Shown here piece after piece: positions 34,699-46,990 of a stretch of DNA of 64,000 nucleotides. Both the position numbers and the translations under genes were made by a program. Origin of the DNA: Calliopsis andreniformis (taxonomy: Eukaryota > Arthropoda > Insecta > Hymenoptera > Andrenidae); the NCBI RefSeq assembly GCF_051401765.1, contig NW_027480429.1, forward strand, positions 14,822,157 to 14,886,156, written 5' to 3'. Within the stretch, counting starts at the first letter, position 1. Every line of letters starts with the position of its first letter. The notes below the pieces were generated by a model that searched no databases, was not told the origin of the DNA, and was given only the letters and a program-made list of their open reading frames with translations.

Positions 34699-37522
34699 GG
34701 GCGGTGCTCCACCAGATCGAATAGTTACGGCCTAAGAAGTCAACGCCAGAAGCACAAAATACGATAAAGATGCAACAGTTTTTCCATCGTATAAAACGAA
34801 TAATTGCAACCAGTGTGAAAGTTATGGTCATTTCTACATTCCGAGCAACCTAGGCTTCACTCTAGGGCGTTGCTCCACCAGACCGAATAGCTAGGTCGTT
34901 AGAAGTCAACGCCAGAAGCATAAAATACGATATAAATACAACAGCTTTTCCATCGTATAAAACAAATAATTGCAACCAGTGTGAAAGTTATGGTCATTTC
35001 TACGTTCCGGGCAACCTAGGCTTCACCCTAGGCCGTTGCTCCACCAGATAGAATAGTTAGGGCCTAAGAAGTGAACGCCAGAAGCATAAAATACAATAAA
35101 AATACAACAGTTTTTCCATCGTATAGCAGGAATAATTTGCAACCAGTGTGATAGTAGTGGTCACTTCTACGTTCCGGGCAACCCAGGTTTCACTCCAGGG
35201 CGTTGCTCCACCAGATCGAATAGATACGGCCTAAGAAGTCAACGCCAGAAGCATAAAATACGATGAAGATGCAACAGTTTTTCAATCGTATAAAACGAAT
35301 AATTGCAATCAGTGTGAAAGTTATGGTCATTTCTACATTCCTAGCAACCTAGGCTTCACTCTAGGGCGTTGCTCCACCAGATCGAATAGTTAGGTCCTTA
35401 GAAGTCAGCGCCAGAAGCATAAAATACGATATAAATACAACAGCTTTTCCATCGTATAAAAGGAATAATTGCAAACAGTGTGAAAGTAATGGTCATTTCT
35501 ACGTTCCGCGCAACCTGGGCTTTACTCTGCGGCGTTGTTCCACCAGATCGAATAATTAGGGCCTAAGAAGTCAACGCCAGAAGCATAAAATACAATATAA
35601 ATACAACAGTTTTTCCATCGTATAAAACGAATAATTGCAACCTGTGTGAAGGTTATGGTCACATCTATGTTCCGGGCAACCTAGGCTTCACTGTCGGGCG
35701 TTGCTCCACCAGATCGAAATGTTAGGGCCTAAGAAGTCTACGCCCGAAGCATAAAATACGATATAAATACAACAGCATTTCCATCGTATTAAATGAATAA
35801 TTGCAAACAGTGTGAAAGTAGTGGTCATTTCTACGTTCCGGGCAACCTAGGCTTCACTGTATGGCGCTCTTCCACCACATCGAATAGCTACGGCCTCAGA
35901 AGTCCACGCCTGAAGCATAAAATACAATAAAAATACAACAGTCTTTTCATCGTATAAAAGGAATAATTGCAACAAGCGTGAAAGTAATGATCATTTCGGC
36001 GTTTCGGGCATCCTAGACTTAATTCTGAGGCATTGCTCCACCAGATCGAATATCTAGGGCCTTAGAAGTCAACCCGAGAAGCATAAAATACAATGTAAAT
36101 ACAACAGCTTTTCCATCGTATAAATGGAATAATTGCAAACAGTGTGAAAGTTATGGTCATTTCTACGTTCCGGGCAACCTAGGCTTCACCCTAGGGCGTT
36201 GCTCCAACAGAATGAATAGTTAGGGCCTTAGAAGTCAATGCCCGGAGCATAAAATGCAATAAAAATACAACAGTTTTTCCATCGTATAGCATGAATAATT
36301 TGCAACCAGTGTGATAGTTGTGGTCATTTCTACGTTCCGGGCAACCTAGGCTTCACTCCAGGGCGGTGCTCCACCAGATCGAATAGTTACGGCCTAAGAA
36401 GTCAACGCCAGAAGCACAAAATACGATAAAGATGCAACAGTTTTTCCATCGTATAAAACGAATAATTGCAACCAGTGTGAAAGTCATGGTCATTTCTACA
36501 TTCCGAGCAACCTAGGCTTCACTCTAGGGCGTTGCTCCACCAGACCGAATAGCTAGGTCGTTAGAAGTCAACGCCAGAAGCATAAAATACGATATAAATA
36601 CAACAGCTTTTCCATCGTATAAAACAAATAATTGCAACCAGTGTGAAAGTTATGGTCATTTCTACGTTCCGGGCAACCTAGGCTTCACCCTAGGCCGTTG
36701 CTCCACCAGATAGAATAGTTAGGGCCTAAGAAGTGAACGCCAGAAGCATAAAATGCAATAAAAATACAACAGTTTTTCCATCGTATAGCAGGAATAATTT
36801 GCAACCAGTGTGATAGTAGTGGTCATTTCTACGTTCCGGGCAACCCAGGTTTCACTCCAGGGCATTGCTCCACCAGATCGAATAGTTACGGCCTAAGAAG
36901 TCAACGCCAGAAGCATAAAATACGATGAAGATGCAACAGTTTTTCCATCGTATAAAAAGAATAATTGCAATCAGTGTGAAAGTTATGGTTATTTCTACAT
37001 TCCGAGCAACCTAGGCTTCACTCTAGGGCGTTGCTCCACCAGATCGAATTGTTTGGTCCTTAGAAGTCAACGCCAGAAGCATAAAATACGATATAAATAC
37101 AACAGCTTTTCCATCGTATAAAAGGAATAATTGCAAACAGTGTGAAAGTAATGGTCATTTCTACGTTCGGGCAACCTAGGCTTCACTCAACGGCGTTGTT
37201 AAACCAGATCGAATAGTCAGGGCCTAAGAAGTCAATACCAGAAGAATAAAATACAAAATAAATACAACAGCCATTACATCGTATAAAACGAATAATTGCA
37301 ACCTGTGTGAAGGTTATGGTCATATCTACGTTCCGGGCAACCTAGGCTTCACTGTCGGGCGTTGCTCCACCAGATCGAAATGTTAGGGCCTAAGAAGTCT
37401 ACGACCGAAGCATAAAATACGATATAAATACAACAGCATTTCCATCGTATTAAATGAATAATTGCAAACAGTGTGAAAGTAGTGGTCATTTCTACGTTCC
37501 GGGCAACCTAGGCTTCACTCTA
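34200..37522 (+). repeat. 10-monomer tandem repeat (1662 and 1661 bp)
   Basis: The markers TGGCGCTCTTCC (34200, 35862) and TGACGCTCTTCC (37523) mark two successive 10-monomer units with the same order of variants. A partial third unit runs from 37523 to about 38000. One monomer near 35500-35640 differs from its partner, which suggests conversion or replacement. Confidence 0.82.
35620..36041 (+). repeat. D-B-C variant cassette 5 (D partly replaced)
   Basis: D keeps CCTGTGTGAAGG but its 5' part reads GTTTTTCCATCG in place of CCTTTACACCG, a within-monomer switch. Confidence 0.78.
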
Positions 37523-37700
37523 TGACGCTCTTCCACCACATCGAATAGCTACGGCCTCAGAAGTCCACGCCTGAAGCATAAAATACAATAAAAATACAAC
37601 AGTCCTTTCACCGTATAACAGGAATAATTGCAACAAGCGTGAAAGTAATGATCATTTCGGCGTTTCGGGCATCCTAGACTTAATTCTGAGGCATTGCTCC
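37271..37700 (+). repeat. D-B-C variant cassette 6
   Basis: D reads CCATTACATCG. The B-C junction reads CTCTATGACGCTC in place of CTGTATGGCGCTC. Confidence 0.8.
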
Positions 37701-38009
37701 ACCAGATCGAATATCTAGGGCCTTAGAAGTCAACCCGAGGAGCATAAAATACAATGTAAATACAACAGCTTTTCCATCGTATAAATGGAATAATTGCAAA
37801 CAGTGTGAAAGTTATGGTCATTTCTACGTTCCGGGCAACCTAGGCTTCACCCTAGGGCGTTGCTCCAACAGAATGAATAGTTAGGGCCTTAGAAGTCAAT
37901 GCCCGGAGCATAAAATGCAATAAAAATACAACAGTTTTTCCATCGTATAGCATGAATAATTTGCAAGCAGTGTGATAGTAGTGGTCATTTCTACGTTCCG
38001 GGCAACCTA

Positions 38010-38840
38010 GGCCTCACCCTAGGGCTTTGCTCCAACAGATTGAATAGTTAGGGCCTTAGAAGTCAACGCCCGAAGCATAAAATACAAAATAATTAGAACG
38101 GTTCTTCCATTGTATAAAACGAATGATTGCTACGAGTGTAGAAGCTATGGTCATTTCTACGTTCCGGGCAACCTAGGCTTGACCCTAGGGCGTTGTTCCA
38201 CCAGATCCAATAGTTAGGGCCTAAGAAGTGAACGCCAGACGCATAAAATGCAATAAAAACACAACAGTTTTTCCATCGTATAAAACGAATAATTGCAAAC
38301 AGTATGAAAGTAATGGTCATTTCTACGTTCCGGGCAACCTAGGCTTCACTCTAGGGCGTTGTTCCACCAGATCGAATAGTTAGGGCCTAAGAAGTCAACG
38401 CCAGAAGCATAAAATACGATATAAATACAACAGCCTTTCCATCGTATAAAAGGAATAATTGCAAACAGTGTGAAAGTAATGGTCATTTCTACGTTCCGGG
38501 CAACCTAGGCTTCACTCTACGGCGTTGTTCCACCAGATCGAATAGTTAGGGCCTAAGAAGTCAACACCAGAAGAATAAAATACAAAATAAATACAACAGC
38601 CTTTACACCGTATAAAACGAGTAATTGCAACCTGTGTGAAGGTTATGGTCACATCTATGTTCCGGGCAACCTAGGCTTCACTGTCGGGCGTTGCTCCACC
38701 AGATCGAAATGTTAGGGCCTAAGAAGTCTACGCCCGAAGCATAAAATACGATATAAATACAACAGCATTTCCATCGTATTAAATGAATAATTGCAAACAG
38801 TGTGAAAGTAGTGGTCATTTCTACGTTCGGGGCAACCTAG
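38010..38840 (+). repeat. Right-arm duplicated segment H, copy 1
   Basis: Five monomers matching 41830-42660 at an offset of 3820 bp (23 units), including CTTTGCTCCAACAG, TGCTACGAGTGTA and D and B variants. Confidence 0.8.
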
Positions 38841-39030
38841 GCTTCACTGTATGGCGCTCTTCCGCCACATTGAATAGCTACGGCCTCAGAAGTCCACGCC
38901 TGAAGCATAAAATACAATAAAAATACAACAGTCTTCTCATCGTATAACAGGAATAATTGCAACAAGCGTGAAAGTAATGATCATTTCGGCGTTTCGGGCG
39001 TCCTAGACTTAATTCTGAGGCATTGCTCCA
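38600..39030 (+). repeat. D-B-C variant cassette 7
   Basis: D reads CCTTTACACCG. C ends CGTCCTAGACTTAATTC. Confidence 0.82.
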
Positions 39031-41829
39031 CCAGATCGAATATTTGGGCCTTAGAAGTCAACCCCAGAAGCATAAAATACAATGTAAATACAACAGCTTT
39101 TCCATCGTATAAATGGAATAATTGCAAACAGTGTGAAAGTTATGGTCATTTCTACGTTCCGGGCAACCTAGGATTCACCCTAGGGCGTTGCTCCAACAGA
39201 ATGAATAGTTAGGGCCTTAGAAGTCAATGCCCGGAGCATAAAATGCAATAAAAATACAACAGTTTTTCCATCGTATAGCATGAATAATTTGCAACCAGTG
39301 TGATAGTAGTGGTCATTTCTACGTTCCGGGCAACCTAGGCTTCACTCCAGGGCGGTGCTCCACCAGATCGAATAGTTACGGCCTAAGAAGTCAACGCCAG
39401 AAGCACAAAATACGATAAAGGTGCAACAGTTTTTCCATCGTATAAAACGAATAATTGCAACCAGTGTGAAAGTTATGGTCATTTCTACATTCCGAGCAAC
39501 CTAGGCTTCACTCTAGGGCGTTGCTCCACCAGACCGAATAGCTAGGTCGTTAGAAGTCAACGCCAGAAGCATAAAATACGATATAAATACAACAGCTTTT
39601 CCATGGTATAAAACAAATAATTGCAACCAGTGTGAAAGTTATGGTCATTTCTACTTTCCGAGCAACCTAGGCTTCACCCTAGGGCTTTGCTCCAACAGAT
39701 TGAATAGTTAGGGCCTTAGAAGTCAACGCCCGAAGCATAAAATACAAAATAAATAGAACGGTTTTTCCATTGTATAAAACGAATAATTGCTACGAGTGTA
39801 AAAGCTATGGTCATTTCTACGTTCAGGGCAACCTAGGCCTGACCCTAGGGCGTTGTTCCACCAGATCCAATAGTTAGGGCCTAAGAAGTGAACGCCAGAC
39901 GCATAAAATGCAATAAAAATACAACAGTTTTTCCATCGTATAAAACGAATAATTGCAAACAGTTTGAAAGTAATGGTCATTTCTACGTTCCGGGCAACCT
40001 AGGCTTCACTCTACGGCGTTGTTCCACCAGATCGAATAGCTAGGGCCTAAGACGTCAACGCCAGAACCATAAAATACGATATAAATACAACAGCTTTTCC
40101 AGCGTATAAATGGAATAATTGCAAACAGTGTGAAAGTTATGGTCATTACTACGTTCCGGGCAACCTAGGCTTCACCGTAGGGCGTTGCTCCAACAGAATG
40201 AATAGTTAGGGCCTTAGAAGTCAATGCCCGAAGCATAAAATGCAATAAAAATACAACAGTTTTTCCATCGTATAGCATGAATAATTTGCAACCAGTGTGA
40301 TAGTAGTGGTCATTTCTACGTTCCGGGCAACCTAGGCTTCACTCCAGGGCGGTGCTCCACCAGATCGAATAGTTACGGCCTAAGAAGTCAACGCCAGAAG
40401 CACAAAATACGATAAAGATGCAACAGTTTTTCCATCGTATAAAACGAATAATTGCAACCAGTGTGAAAGTTATGGTCATTTCTACATTCCGAGCAACCTA
40501 GGCTTCACTCTAGGGCGTTGCTCCACCAGACCGAATAGCTAGGTCCTTAGAAGTCAACGCCAGTAGCATAAAATACGATATAAATACAACAGCTTTTCCA
40601 TCGTATAAAACAAATAATTGCAACCAGTGTGAAAGTTATGGTCATTTCTACGTTCCGGGCAACCTAGGCTTCACCCTAGGCCGTTGTCCCACCAGATAGA
40701 ATAGTTAGGGCCTAAGATGTGAACGCCAGAAGCATAAAATGCAATAAAAATACAACAGTTTTTCCATCGTATAGCAGGAATAATTTGCAACCAGTGTGAT
40801 AGTAGTGGTCATTTCTACGTTCCGGGCAACCCAGGTTTCACTCCAGGGCATTGCTCCACCAGATCGAATAGTTACGGCCTAAGAAGTCAACGCCAGAAGC
40901 ATAAAATACGATGAAGATGCAACAGTTTTTCCATCGTATGAAAAGAATAATTGCAATCAGTGTGAAAGTTATGGTCATTTCTACATTCCTAGCAACCTAG
41001 GCTTCACTCTAGGGCGTTGCTCCACCAGATCGAATAGTTAGGTCCTTAGAAGTCAGCGCCAGAAGCATAAAATACGATATAAATACAACAGCTTTTCCAT
41101 CGTATAAAAGGAATAATTGCAAAAAGTGTGAAAGTAATGATCATTTCGGCGTTTCGGGCATCCTAGACTTAATTCTGAGGCATTGCTCCACCAGATCGAA
41201 TATCTAGGGCCTTAGAAGTCAACCCCAGAAGCATAAAATACAATGTAAATACAACAGTTTTTCCATCGTATAAAACGAATAATTGCAACCAGTATGCAAG
41301 TTATGGTCATTTCTACATTCCGAGCGACCTAGGCCTTACTCTAGGGCGTTGCTCCATCAGATCGAATAGTTAGGACCTTAGAAGTCAACGCCAGAAGCAT
41401 AAAATACGATGAAGATGCAACAGTTTTTCCATCGTATAAAACGAATAATTGCAACCCGTGTGAAAGTGATGGTCATTTCTACGTTCCAGGCAACCTAGGC
41501 TTCACTCTAGGGCGTTGTTCCACAAGATTGAATAGTTAGGGCCTAAGTAGTCAACGCCAGAAGCATAAAATACAATATAAATAGAACAGTTTTTCCAATG
41601 TATAAAACGAATAATTGCTACCAGTGTGAAAGTTATGATCATTTCTACGTTGCGCGCAACCTGGGCTTTACTCTACGGCGTTGTTCCACCAGATCGAATT
41701 ATTAGGGCCTAAGAAGTCAACGCCAGAAGCATAAAATACAATATAAATACAACAGTTTTTCCATCGTATAAAACGAATAATTGCAACCAGTATGAAACTT
41801 ATGGTCATTTCTCCTTTCCGAGCAACCTA

Positions 41830-42660
41830 GGCTACACCCTAGGGCTTTGCTCCAACAGATTGAATAGTTAGGGCCTTAGAAGTCAACGCCCGAAGCATAA
41901 AATACAAAATAATTAGAACGGTTTTTCCATTGTATAAAACGAATAATTGCTACGAGTGTAAAAGCTATGGTCATTTCTACGTTCCGGGCAACCTAGGCTT
42001 GACCCTAGGGCGTTGTTCCACCAGATCCAATAGTTAGGGCCTAAGAAGTGAACGCCAGACGCATAAAATGCAATAAAAACACAACAGTTTTTCCATCGTA
42101 TAAAACGAATAATTGCAAACAGTGTGAAAGTAATGGTCATTTCTACGTTCCGGGCAACCTAGGCTTCACTCTACGGCGTTGTTCCACCAGATCGAATAGT
42201 TAGGGCCTTAGAAGTCAACGCCAGAAGCATAAAATACGATATAAATACAACAGTTTTTCCATCGTATAAAAGGAATAATTGCAAACAGTGTGAAAGTAAT
42301 GGTCATTTCTACGTTCCGGGCAACCTAGGCTTCACTCTACGGCGTTGTTCCACCAGATCGAATAGTTAGGGCCTAAGAAGTCAACACCAGAAGAATAAAA
42401 TACAAAATAAATATAACAGCCTTTACACCGTATAAAACGAATAATTGCAACCTGTGTGAAGGTTATGGTCACATCAATGTTCCGGGCAACATAGGCTTCA
42501 CTGTCGGGCGTTGCTCCACCAGATGGAAATGTTAGGGCCTAAGAAGTCTACGCCCGAAGCATAAAATACGATATAAATACAACAGCATTTCCATCGTATT
42601 AAATGAATAATTGCAAACAGTGTGAAAGTAGTGGTCATTTCTACGTTCCGGGCAACCCAG
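41830..42660 (+). repeat. Right-arm duplicated segment H, copy 2
   Basis: Collinear with 38010-38840. It ends where GGGCAACCCAGGTTTAACTCC replaces the expected GTATGG monomer, so its D-B pair is not followed by C. Confidence 0.8.
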
Positions 42661-43415
42661 GTTTAACTCCAGGGCGTTGCTCCACCAGATCGGATAGTTA
42701 CGGCCTAAGAAGTCAACGCCAGAAGCATAAAATACGATAAAGATGCAACAGTCTTTCCATCGTATAAAACGAATAATTGCAACCAGTATGCAACTTATGG
42801 TCATTTCTACATTCCGAGCAACCTAGGCTTCACTCTAGGGCGTTGCTCCACCAGATCGAATAGTTAGGACCTTAGAAGTCAGCGCCAGAAGCATAAAATG
42901 CAATAAAAATACAACAGTTTTTCCATCGTATAGCAGGAATAATTTGCAACCAGTGTGATAGTAGTGGTCATTTCTACGTTCCGGGCAACCCAGGTTTCAC
43001 TCCAGGGCATTGCTCCACCAGATCGAATAGTTACGGCCTAAGAAGTCAACGCCAGAAGCATAAAATACGATGAAGATGCAACAGTTTTTCCATCGTATAA
43101 AAAGAATAATTGCAATCTGTGTGAAAGTTATGGTCATTTCTACATTCCGAGCAACCTAGGCTTCACTCTAGGGCGTTGCTCCACCAGATCGAATTGTTTG
43201 GTCCTTAGAAGTCAACGCCAGAAGCATAAAATACGATATAAATAAAACAGCTTTTCCATCGTATAAAAGGAATAATTGCAAACAGTGTGAAAGTAATGGT
43301 CATTTCTACGTTCGGGCAACCTAGGCTTCACTCAACGGCGCTGTTAAACCAGATCGAATAGTCAGGGCCTAAGAAGTCAATACCAGAAGAGTAAAATACA
43401 AAATAAATACAACAG

Positions 43416-43846
43416 CCATTACACCGTATGAAACGAATAATTGCAACCTGTGCGAAGGTTATGGTCATATCTACGTTCCGGGCAACCTAGGCTTCACTGT
43501 CGGGCGTTGCTCCACCAGATCGAAATGTTAGGGTCTAAGAAGTCTACGCCCGAAGCATAAAATACGATATAAATACAACAGCATTTCCATCGTATTAAAT
43601 GAATAATTGCAAACAGTGTGAGAGTAGTGGTCATTTCTACGTTCCGGGCAACCTAGGCTTCACTGTATGGCGCTCTTCCACCACATCGAATAGCTACGGC
43701 CTCAGAAGTCCACGCCTGAAGCATAAAATACAATAAAAATGCAACAGTCTTTTCATCGTATAACAGGAATAACTGCAACAAGCGTGAAAGTAATGATCAT
43801 TTCGGCGTTTCGGGCATCCTAGACTTAATTCTGAGGCATTGCTCCA
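43416..43846 (+). repeat. D-B-C variant cassette 8
   Basis: First of two cassettes in the 996-bp tandem repeat. D reads CCATTACACCG and GTGCGAAGG. Confidence 0.83.
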
Positions 43847-44411
43847 CCAGATCGAATATCTAGGGCCTTAGAAGTCAACCCCAGAAGCATAAAATACAAT
43901 GTAAATACAACAGTTTTTCCATCGTATAGCAGGAATAATTTGCAACCATTGTGATAGTAGTGGTCATTTCTACGTTCCGGGCAACCCAGGTTTCACTCCA
44001 GGGCATTGCTCCACCAGATCGAATAGTTACGGCCTAAGAAGTCAACGCCAGAAGCATAAAATACGATGAAGATGCAACAGTTTTTCCATCGTATAAAAAG
44101 AATAATTGCAATCAGTGTGAAAGTTATGGTCATTTCTACATTCCGAGCAACCTAGGCTTCACTCTGGGGCGTTGCTCCACCAGATCGAATTGTTTGGTCC
44201 TTAGAAGTCAACGCCAGAAGCATAAAATACGATATAAATACAACAGCTTTTCCATCGTATAAAAGGAATAATTGCAAACAGTGTGAAAGTAATGGTCATT
44301 TCTACGTTCGGGCAACCTAGGCTTCACTCAACGGCGTTGTTAAACCAGATCGAATAGTCACGGCCTAAGAAGTCAATACCAGAAGAATAAAATACAAAAT
44401 AAATACAACAG

Positions 44412-44842
44412 GCATTACACCGTATAAAACGAATAATTGCAACCTGTGTGAAGGTTATGGTCATATCTACGTTCCGGGCAACCTAGGCTTCACTGTCGGG
44501 CGTTGCTCCACCAGATCGAAATGTTAGGGTCTAAGAAGTCTACGCCCGAAGCATAAAATACGATATAAATACAACAGCATTTCCATCGTATTAAATGAAT
44601 AATTGCAAACAGTGTGAAAGTAGTGGTCATTTCTACGTTCCGGGCAACCTAGGCTTCACTGTATGGCGCTCTTCCACCACATCGAATAGCTACGGCCTCA
44701 GAAGTCCACGCCTGAAGCATAAAATACAATAAAAATATAACAGTCTTTTCATCGTATAACAGGAATAATTGCAACAAGCGTGAAAGTAATGATCATTTCG
44801 GCGTTTCGGGCATCCTAGACTTAATTCTGAGGCATTGCTCCA
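44412..44842 (+). repeat. D-B-C variant cassette 9
   Basis: Exactly 996 bp after cassette 8. D reads GCATTACACCG. Confidence 0.83.
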
Positions 44843-45236
44843 CCAGATCGAATATCTAGGGCCTTAGAAGTCAACCCCAGAAGCATAAAATACAATGTAA
44901 ATACAACAGTTTTTCCATCGTATAAAACGAATAATTGCAACCGGTATGCAACTTATGGTCATTTCTACATTCCGAGCAACCTAGGCTTTACTCTAGGTCG
45001 TTGCTCCACCAGATCGAATAGCTAGGACCTTAGAAGTCAACGCCAGAAGCATAAAATACGATATAAATACAACAGCTGTTCCATCGTATAAAAGGAATAA
45101 TTGCAAACAGTGTGAAAGTAATGGTCATTTCTACGTTCCGGGCAACCTAGGCTTCACTCTAGGGCGTTGTTCCACAAGATCGAATAGTTAGGGCCTAAGT
45201 AGTCAACGCCAGAAGCATAAAATACAATATAAATAG

Positions 45237-45650
45237 AACAGTTTTTCCATCGTATAAAACGAATAATTGCAACCAGTATGAAACTTATGGTCATTTCTAC
45301 TTTCCGAGCAACCTAGGCTTCACTCTAGGGCTTTGCTCCAACAGATTGAATAGTTAGGGCCTTAGAAGTCAACGCCCGAAGCATAAAATACAAAATAAAT
45401 AGAACGGTTTTTCCATTGTATAAAACGAATAATTGCTACGAGAGTAAAAGCTATGGTCATTTCTACGTTCCGAGCAACCTAGGCCTGACCCTAGGGCGTT
45501 GTTCCACCGGATCCAATAGTTAGGGCCTAAGATGTGAACGCCAGACGCATAAGATGCAATAAAAATACAACAGTTTTTCCATCGTATAAAACGAATAATT
45601 GCAAACAGTGTGAAAGTAATGGTCATTTCTACGTTCCGGGCAACCTAGGC
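45237..45650 (+). repeat. Right-arm segment J, copy 1
   Basis: Matches 62330-62743 at an offset of 17093 bp (103 units), including the rare TGCTACGAGAGTAAAAGC and GCATAAGATGC variants. Confidence 0.78.
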
Positions 45651-46569
45651 TTCACTCTACGGCGTTGTTCCACCAGATCGAATAGTTAGGGCCTAAGAAG
45701 TCAACGCCAGAAGCATAAAATACGATATAAATACAACAGCTTTTCCATCGTATAAAAGGAATAATTGCAAACAGTGTGAAAGTAATGGTCATTTCTACGT
45801 TCCGGGCAACCTAGGCTTCACTCTACGGCGTTGTTCCACCAGATCGAATAGTTAGTGCCTAAGAAGTCAACACCAGAAGAATAAAATATGAAATAAATAC
45901 AACAGCCTTTACACCGTATAAAACGAATAATTGCAATCTGTGTGAAGGTTATGGTCATATCTACGTTCCGGGCAACCTAGGCTTCACTCTAGGCCGTTGT
46001 TCCACCAGATGGAATAGTTAGGGCCTAAGAAGTCAACGCTAGAAGCATAAAATACGATATAAATACAACAGCTTTTCCATCGTATAAAACAGATAATTGC
46101 AACCAGTATGAAAGTTATGGTCATTTCTACGTTCCGGGCAACCTATGCTTCACCCTAGGCCGTTGTTCCACCAGATCGAATAGTTAGGGCCTAAGAAGTG
46201 AACGCCAGAAGCATAAAATGCAATAAAAATACAACAGTTTTTCCATCGTATAGCAGGAATAATTTGCAACCAGTGTGATAGTAGTGGTCATTTCTACGTT
46301 CCGGGCAACCCAGGTTTCACTCCAGGGCGTTGCTCCACCAGATCGAATAGTTACGGCCTAAGAAGTAAACGCCAGAAGCATAAAATACGATGAAGATGCA
46401 ACTTTTTTTCAATCGTATAAAACGAATAATTGCAATCAGTGTGAAAGTTATGGTCACTTCTACATTCCGAGCAACCTAGGCTTCACTCTAGGGCGTTGCT
46501 CCACCAGATCGAATAGATAGGTCCTAAGAAGTCAACACCAGAAGAAAAAATACAAAATAAATACAGCAG

Positions 46570-46990
46570 CCTTTACACCGTATAAAACGAATAATTGCAA
46601 CCTGTGTGAAGGTTATGGTCATATCTACGTTCCGGGCAACCTAGGCTTCACTGTCGGGCGTTGCTCCACAAGATCGAAATGTTAGGGCCTAAGAAGTCAA
46701 CGCCAGAAGCATAAAATACGATATAAATACAACAGCATTTCCATCGTATTAAATGAATAATTGCAAACAGTGTGAAAGTAGTGGTCATTTCTACGCCCCG
46801 GGCAACCTAGGCTTCACTGTATGGCGTTCTTCCACCACATAGAATAGCTACGGCCTCAGAAGGCCACGCCTGAAGCATAAAATACAATAAAAATACAACA
46901 GTCTTTTCATCGCATAACAGGAATAATTGCAACAAGCGTGAAGGTAATGATCATTTCTACGTTTCAGGCAACCTAGGCTTCACTCTAGGG
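46570..46990 (+). repeat. D-B-C cassette 10, chimeric C
   Basis: C starts normally (CTTTTCATCGCATAAC, ACAAGCGTGAAGG, AATGATC) but switches at ATTT to CTACGTTTCAGGCAACC, so the C-specific second half is missing. Confidence 0.72.

Larger units (their letters stand above)
42903..44894 (+). repeat. 6-monomer tandem repeat (2 x 996 bp)
   Basis: 42903-43898 and 43899-44894 repeat with a period of exactly 996 bp (6 x 166). Each unit holds one long (ATAATTTGC) monomer, one short (ACGTTCGGGC) monomer and a D-B-C cassette, so the +1 and -1 lengths cancel. Confidence 0.87.
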
